Positions 1 through 7,765 of a DNA stretch of 27,640 bases are shown piece by piece (within the stretch, counting starts at the first letter, position 1; every line of letters starts with the position of its first letter). Under the pieces are notes generated by a model. The model ran no database searches, was not told where the DNA came from, and saw nothing but the letters and a program-made list of their open reading frames with translations. The DNA comes from a bacterium. GTDB taxonomy: Bacteria; Patescibacteriota; Minisyncoccia; Phycocordibacterales; Phycocordibacteraceae. Made by a program: the position numbers and the translations under genes. The stretch lies in NCBI GenBank assembly GCA_021782685.1, contig JAJXUQ010000004.1, positions 1 through 27,640 of the forward strand, given 5' to 3'.

Positions 1-1
1 G

Positions 2-121
2 AACGTGGAATACGCGTCTGAAAGCCTGACGCCTTCGCTCTTGGACCTTGTGCACTTCCTCATTAACTATTACGCTGTGCCGCCTGATCGCGGCCTTGCG
101 ACCACGACCACATCCGTATGA
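2..121 (+). CDS. C-terminal end of a probable FtsI/PBP2-type penicillin-binding protein (partial)
   Basis: An open frame enters from the left edge, stays open for 39 codons and stops at 119-121. Its stop overlaps the start of the MurF-like gene in an ATGA. The visible tail has a stretch like 'LVHFLINYYAVPPDR' followed by a threonine-rich end. Class B penicillin-binding proteins commonly end in a similar form, with a helix of the type 'iaefllxYLgipPd'. That resemblance, together with a Mur ligase gene downstream as in division and cell-wall clusters, suggests the end of an FtsI-like transpeptidase. No catalytic motif lies within the window, so the family call is inference from a short tail. 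Confidence 0.5.
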   Translation, partial: NVEYASESLTPSLLDLVHFLINYYAVPPDRGLATTTTSV

Positions 122-1392
122 AAAACTTCCTGAAATACATCGTCGCTTTCGTGCTCGGACTTTTCGCGCGCGCAGTGGTGCGCCGGTATCGCCCGCGTAT
201 CGTGATGGTGACAGGCTCGGTAGGGAAGACATCGACGAAAGACGCCGTCGCGGCGGTGCTCGCCGCTCGTTTTTTCGTCCGCAAGAGTGAGAAGAGCTTC
301 AACAGCGAGTTCGGCGTCCCCTTCACCATTCTCGGCGTGGGGAACCCGTGGGGGAATCCCTTCGCGTGGTTCTCCATCATCAAGAGCGCGTTCGCGCTTC
401 TGGTCTTGCCGAACCATTACCCGAATATGCTCGTGCTCGAGACGGGAGCCGACCGCCCGGGCGACCTCGCGCGGATACTGAAGATCGCGACGCCGGACGC
501 GGTCGTGGTGACCCGGCTCCCCGAGATACCGGTGCATGTCGAGGCGTACCCATCGCCTGACGCGGTGCGCGAGGAGGAATTTTCTCCCGCGTATGCGCTC
601 CGCGCGGGAGCGCCGCTCATCATTCCGGCCGATGACGCGCATGCGCTCAATATGGCGATACGCACGCCCGCGCGTATCATCTCTTACGGCACTGCGGAGG
701 ACGCTTCGGTGCATATCGGTAGCGCGGGCTTCTATGAGGCCGAAGGGAAAATCGTCGGAATGACCGCGGCTGTCGACAGTGCGGGCGAGCGCGGCAGCCT
801 TATCGTGCGAGGTTCGGTCGGGAGGACGCAGCTCCTTCCTGCTGCGGCGGCGCTCGCAATCGCAACGGCTTTTGACCTGGCGTTCCCCGAGGCGCTCCGC
901 GCGCTTGAGAGCTACGAACCGCCGCCGGGCCGCGGGCGCCTCCTTGCGGGGAAGAACGGTTCCATCGTCATCGACGACTCGTACAACGCATCTCCTGCGG
1001 CGGTCGAAGAGGCTCTGGCGACCTTGAAAGCGTTTCCGCGCCCCGTCCGGCGCATCGCCGTTCTCGGCGACATGCTCGAACTCGGACGGTATTCGGTGAT
1101 GGAACACGAACGCATCGGTACGCTCGCGCGCGACTCGGCCGACGTGGTTGCAGCGGTAAGCATCCGCGCCCGCGCCTTCGCTTCGGCGCCCGGGAGCGCC
1201 GAGGTCCTGCTGTTCGACAGTGCACAGGCGGCCGCGCAGTCGCTTGCCGCGTTCGTGCGGGAAGGAGACGTGATTCTCGTAAAAGGATCCCAATCCGTTC
1301 GCACGGAACGCATCGTCGAAGCGCTGCTTGCCGACTCGGCCGACACGGCACGGCTCGTGCGCCAAGAGAAAAAGTGGCGGCAGCGCGCATAG
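118..1392 (+). CDS. MurF-like Mur ligase, membrane-anchored, lacking the N-terminal substrate domain
   Basis: This 424-residue protein belongs to the Mur ligase family. MurF joins D-Ala-D-Ala to UDP-MurNAc-tripeptide using ATP. A hydrophobic helix (about residues 4-20) is followed directly by the P-loop TGSVGKTST at 32-40. The C-terminal part carries the MurF-like DDSYNASP near residue 286 and then the motif AVLGDMLELG. Canonical MurF has about 80-100 residues of UDP-sugar-binding domain before the P-loop; here that domain is absent and a membrane anchor takes its place. The region that normally holds the carbamylated lysine reads E-E-E at residues 152-154. The start is fixed by a 4-base overlap with the upstream stop. 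It may be the working MurF of this lineage or a related ligase with another substrate. Confidence 0.8.
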   Translation: MKNFLKYIVAFVLGLFARAVVRRYRPRIVMVTGSVGKTSTKDAVAAVLAARFFVRKSEKSFNSEFGVPFTILGVGNPWGNPFAWFSIIKSAFALLVLPNHYPNMLVLETGADRPGDLARILKIATPDAVVVTRLPEIPVHVEAYPSPDAVREEEFSPAYALRAGAPLIIPADDAHALNMAIRTPARIISYGTAEDASVHIGSAGFYEAEGKIVGMTAAVDSAGERGSLIVRGSVGRTQLLPAAAALAIATAFDLAFPEALRALESYEPPPGRGRLLAGKNGSIVIDDSYNASPAAVEEALATLKAFPRPVRRIAVLGDMLELGRYSVMEHERIGTLARDSADVVAAVSIRARAFASAPGSAEVLLFDSAQAAAQSLAAFVREGDVILVKGSQSVRTERIVEALLADSADTARLVRQEKKWRQRA

Positions 1393-1461
1393 CGTTTCAC
1401 CGGCCGATTTGTTATAAAGCATAGACGGGCACACCACTCTGGCAACTGTGTACCTACGGAC

Positions 1462-1533
1462 GGCCTCATCGTCTAACGGCTAGGACAGATCCCTCTCACG
1501 GATCAAATCGGGGTTCGATTCCCCGTGAGGTCA
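1462..1533 (+). tRNA. tRNA-Glu (anticodon CUC)
   Basis: A full cloverleaf can be folded by hand. The acceptor stem is 1462-1468 with 1526-1532 (one G-U pair). The anticodon stem is 1488-1492 with 1500-1504, around a 7-base loop at 1493-1499 with anticodon CTC at 1495-1497. The variable loop is 4 bases, and the T stem 1509-1513 with 1521-1525 encloses TTCGATT. The discriminator is A1533. CCA is not encoded, because the next bases are CAA. The anticodon reads GAG, so it is a glutamate tRNA. The gene stands alone between the MurF-like gene and the ATPase promoter. Confidence 0.95.
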
Positions 1534-1597
1534 CAAATCGAAATTTCGGTCTTGCAAATGCGGGTAAAATCAGAGACAAGATATCTTTCTAATACGG

Positions 1598-1603
1598 TAT
1601 ACT
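1598..1603 (+). promoter_or_regulatory. -10 hexamer TATACT, probable leaderless promoter of the P-type ATPase
   Basis: TATACT lies exactly 6 bases before the ATG at 1610, so transcription should begin at or next to the start codon. No Shine-Dalgarno sequence fits in the gap, and no good -35 element is visible about 17 bases upstream. The same hexamer and spacing recur at other starts in this window. Confidence 0.65.
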
Positions 1604-1609
1604 CGGCCT

Positions 1610-3985
1610 ATGGCGTCGCACGACCTGTCACAGACCGCTTCTCACGACACCTCGGATTCGACTGCCGGCCTGCAGACAAGCTCGATCGGAGAGCTTCGCG
1701 AACGCTTCGGCTACAACGAGGTCCCCGAGCATCGCGAAAACCTGATCCTCTTATACCTGAAGAACTTCTGGGGACCGTTGCCGTGGGCGCTCGAAATAAC
1801 GATACTGATCACCTTTTTCGTCGGGAAGCAGGCGGAGGCGATTGCCATCATACTTCTTTTTTTCATAAACGCCGGCATCAATATCTACCAGCGTCAGTCG
1901 GCCGACGCGGCGCTTGAGGCTCTCCGGAAGAAGATCCAGATATTTGCCAGGACAAAACGAGACGGCGTTTGGGTGACGCTTCCCGTGCGAGAACTCCTGC
2001 CGAAGGACGTCGTGCATCTACAGACGGGGAACATCGTTCCGGCCGATGCGGTCGTTAGAGAAGGGTCGCTCAGCGTCGATTTCTCGATGCTTACCGGCGA
2101 GTCGCTTCCGAAGGATGTTGCCGTCGGCGACGAGATTTTTTCCGGCGGGGTCATTCGGCGCGGCGAGGCGACCGCCGTCATAGCGCGGATAGGCGCGCAC
2201 ACGCGTTTTGGCAAGACGACCGAACTGCTCGAAACGGCGCACGCGCCGACGCACATGGAGCGGATCATCTTCTCCGTCATCAAGTATTTCTTTTTCGTCA
2301 ACATCGGACTCGTTGCCGTCATAGTGGCGTTCGGTACGCTGGCGCACGTCTCGAGCGAACAGATACTGAATTTCGTCATCGTGCTTCTCCTGATGTCGGT
2401 CCCGGTGGCTTTCCCGGCAATGTTTGCCATCGCACAGAGTTATGGAGCGCTTCAGTTGAGCGAAAGGGATAAGGCGAAAGTCCTCGTCCGCCGCCTTGCC
2501 GCGGTGCAAGACGGCGCGATGCTGGACGTCCTCTGCAGCGATAAGACCGGAACGCTGACGATGGACCGTCTCAGCCTAAGCGAAATAACTCACTATGGCG
2601 CAGCGGACGACGCGAGAGTCCTCGCGCTCGCCGGCGTGTGCAGCAACGAAGCCGACAGCAGCTCGATCGATGATGCGATTTTCGAACGGATAGCCAGAGA
2701 TAAGGTATCGCTCCCCGTCAGGACCCGTTTTGAGCCCTTCGATTCTGCCGCGAAAAGAACGCAGGCGGAGTTTATCGAAGATGGGGGAAAGCAGGGGAGG
2801 GTCGAAATGGGGTTGCCTGAAATACTGCTCTCAGCGGATGTCGCCCATACCGCAGAGGCGCTCAAGGACGTAGACCGTTTTTCCGCGAAAGGGTTCCGAG
2901 TCCTCGCGCTCGTTTCCGGCGCCGAGGGGGAGAGGCGGTGCGAAGGCTTGATCGCCCTGTCGGATCCGATCCGGCCGGACGCGCCGCAGCTTATCCGGGA
3001 GCTTTCCGCCGCGGGGATCAAGACCATCATGATTACCGGCGACGGCCGGCGGACGGCCGGAGCGGTCGCCGAAGAACTCGGCCTTACGGGAGCGGTGTTC
3101 ACGCCGGAAGATTTGCGTGCCGATCCGAGCATCGCGCTGCGCGGCAGCGTGTTTGCGGAGGCGTATCCAGAAGACAAGATCTCGATCATCAAGACGCTCC
3201 AAGAGGCGGGGCATGTCGTCGGCATGACGGGCGACGGCGTAAACGATGCGCCCGCTCTCCGGCAAGCGGAAACCGGCATCGCCGTCGAAAGCGCGGTCGA
3301 TGTCGCGAAACAGTCGGCGAGCTTCATCCTCACCAGCCCGGGGCTGGAAGGGGTGGTGCAGATGATCACCGTCAGCCGGGAAGTCTATTTCCGTCTGCGC
3401 ACCTGGACGCTCAACAAGATCATCAAGTCGATAGAAGTCGCGGTCTTCACCACCGGTATCTTCTTCGTGACGCGTTCATACATACTCTCGCCGCTCTTCG
3501 CAGTCCTGTTGCTCTTTGCGAACGACTTCATTTCCATTTCCATAGCGACAGACCGGACGGGGACGATAACCCGTCCGGTACGCTGGAACATAGGGAAACT
3601 CATCCTCGGATCGGGCGTGCTCGCATCCGCGCCGCTCCTCTGTCTGACCGTGGCTTACGGCGCCGCGTCTTTCTTCGGCCGTTATCCGCTCGATGTCCTG
3701 CGTACCGTGACGTATGTCTCGCTTGTCTACTATGGCATCACGACCCTGCTTGCGATCCGGGCATGGCCGAATGGGCTCAGCGTGCGCCCGAGCAGGACGC
3801 TTCTTCTGGCGATCCTCTTTTCCTTCGGGCTTACGTTTACGATAGCCGCCTCCGGATTCCTTATCGAGCCGATTCCACTCTTCTCGATAGCGTTCATCGC
3901 AGCAATCGCGATCCTGAATTTCTTCGCCGTCGAGACGCTGAAACGGTTCTCGGCCGTACGCCGCCTTCTCGGGTTCCCGGCCTGA
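1610..3985 (+). CDS. P-type ATPase, plasma-membrane H+-ATPase (P3A) type
   Basis: This 791-residue membrane pump couples ATP hydrolysis to cation export, probably of protons. The order is as expected: a short cytosolic N-terminus with the P3A-like phrase FWGPLPWALE, two hydrophobic hairpins, the actuator motif LTGES, the phosphorylation site DKTGTLT with Asp311, the hinge motif TGDGVNDAP with Asp542, and a C-terminal bundle of hydrophobic helices. An Asn-Asp pair with Asp639 matches the transport aspartate of plant and fungal proton ATPases in the sixth helix. The heavy-metal-binding domains of P1B pumps are absent, as is the long C-terminal autoinhibitory tail of plant pumps. It is transcribed alone from a leaderless-type promoter. 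Ion specificity cannot be settled from sequence; H+ is the best guess. Its stop lies two bases from the convergent enolase stop. Confidence 0.93.
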   Translation: MASHDLSQTASHDTSDSTAGLQTSSIGELRERFGYNEVPEHRENLILLYLKNFWGPLPWALEITILITFFVGKQAEAIAIILLFFINAGINIYQRQSADAALEALRKKIQIFARTKRDGVWVTLPVRELLPKDVVHLQTGNIVPADAVVREGSLSVDFSMLTGESLPKDVAVGDEIFSGGVIRRGEATAVIARIGAHTRFGKTTELLETAHAPTHMERIIFSVIKYFFFVNIGLVAVIVAFGTLAHVSSEQILNFVIVLLLMSVPVAFPAMFAIAQSYGALQLSERDKAKVLVRRLAAVQDGAMLDVLCSDKTGTLTMDRLSLSEITHYGAADDARVLALAGVCSNEADSSSIDDAIFERIARDKVSLPVRTRFEPFDSAAKRTQAEFIEDGGKQGRVEMGLPEILLSADVAHTAEALKDVDRFSAKGFRVLALVSGAEGERRCEGLIALSDPIRPDAPQLIRELSAAGIKTIMITGDGRRTAGAVAEELGLTGAVFTPEDLRADPSIALRGSVFAEAYPEDKISIIKTLQEAGHVVGMTGDGVNDAPALRQAETGIAVESAVDVAKQSASFILTSPGLEGVVQMITVSREVYFRLRTWTLNKIIKSIEVAVFTTGIFFVTRSYILSPLFAVLLLFANDFISISIATDRTGTITRPVRWNIGKLILGSGVLASAPLLCLTVAYGAASFFGRYPLDVLRTVTYVSLVYYGITTLLAIRAWPNGLSVRPSRTLLLAILFSFGLTFTIAASGFLIEPIPLFSIAFIAAIAILNFFAVETLKRFSAVRRLLGFPA

Positions 3986-3987
3986 TC

Positions 3988-5220
3988 CTATACGGTATGA
4001 AGGTCCGTGAGCTCGATCAGCCGCGTTATCTTCGCCATCCTTTCTTTGGCGCGCGGCGCGCCGACCTTGATGCCGAACGTCCTGAACGCGAATGCCAGAT
4101 CGGCGATGAAGGCATCCATGGTCTCGCCGCTGCGATGGCTCACGATGCAGTCGATCGCGTGCTTTCGCGCGAGTGCCATCGTCTCTAACGTCTCGCTCAC
4201 CGTCCCTATCTGATTCGGTTTTATGATGACGGCCTCGATGCTCTGCTCGTCAATCGCTTTTTGTACCCGCCGCGCATTGGTCGTCGTCAGATCGTCGCCG
4301 ACGATTTTCGTCGCGGGAAGCGCCGCCTGCAGCTTCGCAAACGAAGCGAAGTCGTTTTCCTCGAACGGGTCTTCTATCGAGAGCAGGTCATAAGCGGCGG
4401 CATACGCCGCAAGGCGTCTACCGAGCTCTTCGGAGGAAAGAGCGTGTTCGCCGATGCGATAAGAACCGCCCTTAAAGAAGGAGCTTGCGGCGACATCAAG
4501 CGCGATCCGGAACGAACCCTGTTTCGGAAGCGTACCCCTGATCTCGTCCAGGATCTTGAGAGGAGTCTCTATATCCTCGACGTCGAGCGCGATGCCGCCC
4601 TCGTCGCCTATGGTTCGCGCGGTGGGACTATACTGCGCAGCGCTGTATTCTTCAAGCCGGCGCAATACCTCGGTGCCGAGGGCAAGTGCTTCCCGGGGCG
4701 ACTCCGTCTGCGGGACGATCATGTATTCCTGAAATGCAAGCCGCGTCGCCGCGTGCGCCCCTCCGTTTATGAGATTCATATATAAGAACGGCGCCGTCTC
4801 GTGCGACGGGGCGATGTCGGCGAGCGTGCGCAGGTATGCGTACAGCTCGACGCTACGGCTTGCCGCAGCGGCGCGGCACGCGGCGACGCTCACGCCGATC
4901 ATGGAGTTTCCGCCGAGCCGAGACTTGTTTTCAGTCCCGTCAAGCTCGAGCAACAAAGCGTCGATCCTCCTCTGGTCGGTAACCTCGATGCCCGCGAGCG
5001 CGGCGTTCATCTCGGTCGTGATGCGCTCTATCGCAAGCGAGACGTGCGCGCTCCGCTCGGCGCTGTCCCGCAGCTCGACGGCTTCTGCCGTGCCGGTGCT
5101 CGCTCCCGAAGGGACTGCGAAAGAACCCGTCGAACCGTCCTCACAGAGGACGGTCGCGCGCACGGTCGGATTGCCGCGGGAATCCCGTATCTCTTCGGCG
5201 GTAACGAGGGTTATTTTCAT
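3988..5220 (-). CDS. eno: Enolase (phosphopyruvate hydratase)
   Basis: Enolase interconverts 2-phosphoglycerate and phosphoenolpyruvate in the cytosol with Mg2+. All hallmark residues are present: the PSGASTG loop near residue 37, the conserved LDGTENKS, E165 (QEYMI), E207 (GDEGG), the Mg ligands D242, E283 and D309, the catalytic K334 (IIKPNQIG), H362 (SHRSGET) and K385. At 410 residues it is about 20 shorter than Escherichia coli enolase, mainly because the C-terminal tail is missing. Its ATG overlaps the glycerate 2-kinase stop (ATGA), so it is the last gene of a three-gene operon whose preceding enzyme makes its substrate. It has no promoter of its own that I can see. Confidence 0.97.
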   Translation of the reverse strand: MKITLVTAEEIRDSRGNPTVRATVLCEDGSTGSFAVPSGASTGTAEAVELRDSAERSAHVSLAIERITTEMNAALAGIEVTDQRRIDALLLELDGTENKSRLGGNSMIGVSVAACRAAAASRSVELYAYLRTLADIAPSHETAPFLYMNLINGGAHAATRLAFQEYMIVPQTESPREALALGTEVLRRLEEYSAAQYSPTARTIGDEGGIALDVEDIETPLKILDEIRGTLPKQGSFRIALDVAASSFFKGGSYRIGEHALSSEELGRRLAAYAAAYDLLSIEDPFEENDFASFAKLQAALPATKIVGDDLTTTNARRVQKAIDEQSIEAVIIKPNQIGTVSETLETMALARKHAIDCIVSHRSGETMDAFIADLAFAFRTFGIKVGAPRAKERMAKITRLIELTDLHTV

Positions 5221-6500
5221 GCTGCAGGCGGAGTGAGGAGGAAGTACCAGTCCGAAACATTCGCCGATACCGGTCCCGTCAGGATCTCATCTCCTGTTTC
5301 CGCGAAGACCGGTAACGCATCTGCGCGGGCGCAGGCATCCGCGAGGTCTATCCGCAGTTCTTTGCTGCGGTCTGCGGTGCCCCTGTCCACGATCGCTCCC
5401 GCCCGATCGCTGTTGTCAGAGCCGTCGGATGCGGCGGCGACGAAGACGTCGTTCGGACCGAGCAGCGGCAAGCTTTCGAGCGCGAGAAGCTGGCAGCGTC
5501 CTCCCGCACCGTGATCCTTCGGTATCTTGAACCGTACTTCTCCTCCGGCGAAGACCGCGCGGCCGCTCTTCGCGTGCGCAAAGATGCTCCGGAGCGCTTT
5601 CTCCGGGAATTCGTACAGCGGTTCCGGCAGTACGACGCTTTCGTATCCCAGGGCGCGCGCCGCTTCCGCCATATTTTCCAGCGAGTCTTCGTTTGAAACG
5701 AGCACGATATTGGTGACTTTCTCGAAATATTCCCGTTCTTTGGGCGTTTCTTGGAGCGTAAACGCTTCCTCCAGACCGTAGCGCTCCAAGATCGCCCGGG
5801 CGTCATCTATCGTCGAAGCGTCATAGTACGTCGGGCCGGATGCCACTTCTTCCGGATGCCCTCCGACGATATCCGAGAGCACGAGGCCGATTACCGTCGC
5901 GGGATACAGCGCGCGGGCCAGTCCTCCTCCCTTGAGGCTTGAAAGATGCTTGCGGACGGTATTCATCTCTCCGATCGTCGCTCCGACCCGTTCGCATTCC
6001 TCGAAAAGCCGCACGTCCTGTTCGCACTCCTCATCCGACGAACACAGGAGCGCCGACCCGCCCCCTTCGACGACGACAAGCACCACGTCATTTTCTCCGG
6101 CTTCTTCCGCGACGCCGACAATGACCTTCGTCGCTTCTACGTTCTCCTTCGAGGGCAGCGGGTGCGTTCCGGCGAACGCCTGGACCTCTGCCGGACAGGC
6201 CGTAAGCACCGTCTTGTCGATAACGACGCTTTTCTTGACCCGTGCCTGAAGCAGCCTGTACAACTCAGAGATGGTAGCGCAGGATCCTTTTCCGAAACCT
6301 ATGAGAAAAACGTTCTCGAACGATGCGGTATCGAAAGAATGCCCCCGTATCACGATGGACGTACCCGCTATGGAGATATTCGTTTGCAGCACGCGCGCAG
6401 GATCGATCGAATCATATCCTGCTTCGAGGATGCGAAGCGCGTCCTCTCGCGCGACGCTTGTCGAGAGAGCGGCGAAATTCCTGATCAGATGCGGCTGCAT
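5217..6500 (-). CDS. Glycerate 2-kinase (DUF4147/MOFRL family)
   Basis: This 427-residue protein has both parts of the glycerate 2-kinase family. The N-terminal DUF4147 part has FLIGFGKGS, a VEGGGSALL loop, and the signature SDIVGGHPEEVASGPT. The C-terminal MOFRL part begins near AVFAGGEVRF and contains AAASDGSDNSDRAGA. The family phosphorylates D-glycerate to 2-phosphoglycerate with ATP. The next gene, overlapping by four bases, is enolase, which uses exactly that product. The preceding gene, three bases away, is a D-2-hydroxyacid dehydrogenase that could supply glycerate by reducing hydroxypyruvate. Family membership is clear from the motifs. The 2-kinase rather than 3-kinase assignment rests on family knowledge and is supported by the operon. 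Confidence 0.92.
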   Translation of the reverse strand: MQPHLIRNFAALSTSVAREDALRILEAGYDSIDPARVLQTNISIAGTSIVIRGHSFDTASFENVFLIGFGKGSCATISELYRLLQARVKKSVVIDKTVLTACPAEVQAFAGTHPLPSKENVEATKVIVGVAEEAGENDVVLVVVEGGGSALLCSSDEECEQDVRLFEECERVGATIGEMNTVRKHLSSLKGGGLARALYPATVIGLVLSDIVGGHPEEVASGPTYYDASTIDDARAILERYGLEEAFTLQETPKEREYFEKVTNIVLVSNEDSLENMAEAARALGYESVVLPEPLYEFPEKALRSIFAHAKSGRAVFAGGEVRFKIPKDHGAGGRCQLLALESLPLLGPNDVFVAAASDGSDNSDRAGAIVDRGTADRSKELRIDLADACARADALPVFAETGDEILTGPVSANVSDWYFLLTPPAA

Positions 6501-6503
6501 GCG

Positions 6504-7514
6504 CTACCCGACGGGCGTCGAAGCGTCGCGGGAAGCGGCAGCAAGGTAATCTTTGATTATCTGCACGGCCTTGGAGACGCGATCCTGATCCGCCTCTTTC
6601 GAATGGAATGCGATATGAGGCGTTACGATTACGTTCGGCATGTCCATCAGCATGCGGTCGCCAAGGAGCGGCCGCAAATCATGGCCCTCCGGCACGTTTG
6701 CCAAGACATCCTTTCCGATATGGAGTTCATGCTCTCCCTCGAGGACATCGAGGCCGGCGCCGGCGACGCGGCCGCTCTTGAGAGCCTCGACCAGCGCGAT
6801 GGTGTCGACGACTTCTCCGCGGGCAGTGTTGATGAGAATGACGCCCTTTTTCATCACGCGGAAGATATCGGCGTCGATCAGGTGATGCGTCTCCGGAAGA
6901 TACGGGACATGGAGCGTGATGGCATCGGCTGAAGCGGCGAGATCGGGGAGGGTTGCATACGAGAAGCCGAGCGCGGCCGCGCGCTCCGGGTTCGGGTGCA
7001 CATCGAATGCGACGACATCCATGCCGAATCCGCGGGCAAGCTCGATGACGTGCATGCCGATACGCCCCGTTCCGACGACACCGAGCGTCTTGCCAAAGAG
7101 GTCGAATCCCTGGAACGCCCGTACGTCGAAGATCCCCTGCTCGCGGACCTGATCGGATGCGAAAGCGATGTTCCGGGAAAGATTCAGCAAGAGTCCGAAC
7201 GTGAATTCGGCAACGGCGTTCATCCCGTAGCCGGGGACATTTGCGACCGTGATGCCGCGCTCCTTTGCATAGGCGAGGTCGATATGGTCGACGCCGGTGG
7301 ATTCCGTAACGATAAGCTTGACGTTCGGGAGCGCCGCGATCGTCTCTTTCGATACGTCGCAGTCCACGAATACGGAAACGATATCCGCGTCGCGCGCCAG
7401 GGCCGCCGTTTCCGGAGAAAGGGGATCCGGAACGAACGTAATGTCGTGGCCGGAGAACGCTGCGGTAAAGAACACTTCGGTATCCTTGAACGAGCTGAAT
7501 CTTGTTATGCGCAT
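6504..7514 (-). CDS. D-isomer-specific 2-hydroxyacid dehydrogenase (D-lactate or hydroxypyruvate/glyoxylate reductase type)
   Basis: This is a 336-residue NAD(P)-dependent dehydrogenase. The nucleotide-binding loop GTGRIG is at 148-153, and the catalytic triad of the family is visible as R232 (NTARGEVVD), E259 and H300 (VTPHIAF). The start at 7514 was preferred over longer in-frame options because it begins the family's N-terminal fold and sits 6 bases after TATACT. It is the first gene of the operon with glycerate 2-kinase and enolase. Sequence alone does not separate D-lactate dehydrogenase from hydroxypyruvate or glyoxylate reductase. The insert with a dense acidic stretch before H300 looks D-lactate dehydrogenase-like, whereas the neighbours favour a hydroxypyruvate role. 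Confidence 0.9.
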   Translation of the reverse strand: MRITRFSSFKDTEVFFTAAFSGHDITFVPDPLSPETAALARDADIVSVFVDCDVSKETIAALPNVKLIVTESTGVDHIDLAYAKERGITVANVPGYGMNAVAEFTFGLLLNLSRNIAFASDQVREQGIFDVRAFQGFDLFGKTLGVVGTGRIGMHVIELARGFGMDVVAFDVHPNPERAAALGFSYATLPDLAASADAITLHVPYLPETHHLIDADIFRVMKKGVILINTARGEVVDTIALVEALKSGRVAGAGLDVLEGEHELHIGKDVLANVPEGHDLRPLLGDRMLMDMPNVIVTPHIAFHSKEADQDRVSKAVQIIKDYLAAASRDASTPVG

Positions 7515-7520
7515 GGACAC

Positions 7521-7526
7521 AGTATA
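7521..7526 (-). promoter_or_regulatory. -10 hexamer TATACT for the dehydrogenase-glycerate kinase-enolase operon
   Basis: Read on the minus strand, TATACT ends 6 bases before the ATG at 7514, the same geometry as the ATPase promoter. No ribosome-binding sequence and no convincing -35 box are seen, so the operon's first gene is probably translated from a leaderless message. Confidence 0.65.
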
Positions 7527-7590
7527 GCAAACATTCCGGCAAGTTTCTGTACCCCGGGTTGTGGAAGCCGCCATCTTCCGTTTAAGGAAT

Positions 7591-7624
7591 AAAAAAAGGC
7601 GCGGGAGCCATAAGCTACCCGCGC
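7591..7624 (-). terminator. Strong rho-independent terminator
   Basis: On the minus strand a GC-rich stem of ten pairs with one bulged base (7614-7624 with 7599-7608, loop 7609-7613) is followed at once by seven T residues (7597-7591). No coding frame of known family ends just before it, so it may end a small RNA that begins near 7708 or back up the upstream hairpin. Confidence 0.85.
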
Positions 7625-7708
7625 AAAACCACTCCTCGCTCGCACTACTCGTTAATGCCTCTCCTGAGAGACCAGCATCTAAAGCCATTAAACACCATTT
7701 TTCTCGTA
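7591..7708 (-). ncRNA. Candidate small RNA of unknown function
   Basis: Between two minus-strand terminators lies about 120 bases with no recognisable protein. A GATAAT hexamer (7715-7720, minus strand) could act as its -10 element, giving a start near 7708. The transcript would contain a small hairpin (stem GTCTCT with AGAGGC, loop CAGG) and end at the strong terminator. I do not recognise it as SRP RNA, 6S RNA, RNase P or tmRNA. Short frames exist here, but none resembles a protein I know. It could also be simple read-through trailer sequence. Confidence 0.35.
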
Positions 7709-7722
7709 AAATCAATTATCCA

Positions 7723-7757
7723 CAAAAGTCAGACCGGAACAGATACTGTTCCGGTCT
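7723..7757 (-). terminator. Perfect 12-bp hairpin, probable terminator of the 67-residue protein gene
   Basis: A perfect inverted repeat of 12 bases (7731-7742 with 7746-7757) has a 3-base loop ATA. It lies 8 bases past the stop of the small minus-strand gene. On that strand it is followed by GACTTTTG, a modest T-run. On the plus strand there is no T-run, so it should work for the minus strand. Confidence 0.7.
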
Positions 7758-7765
7758 TGGTTAGA

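Noticed and set aside
70..1437. Long 455-codon antisense frame over the MurF-like gene
   Set aside because: It mirrors a clear Mur ligase on the other strand, is Arg/Asp/His-rich as expected of a GC-rich antisense frame, and shows no family motif.
1539..1548. Palindrome CGAAATTTCG just after the tRNA, as a terminator
   Set aside because: It has no loop and no following T-run, so a hairpin terminator is not supported.
2938..4188. Frame of 416 codons across the ATPase end and enolase
   Set aside because: Out of frame with two well-supported genes; composition is typical of a shadow frame.
7571..7715. Reading frame through the gap upstream of the dehydrogenase, giving a 67-residue N-terminal extension
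   Set aside because: It runs through the strong terminator and the promoter, and the extension resembles no dehydrogenase; the start at 7514 fits the family.
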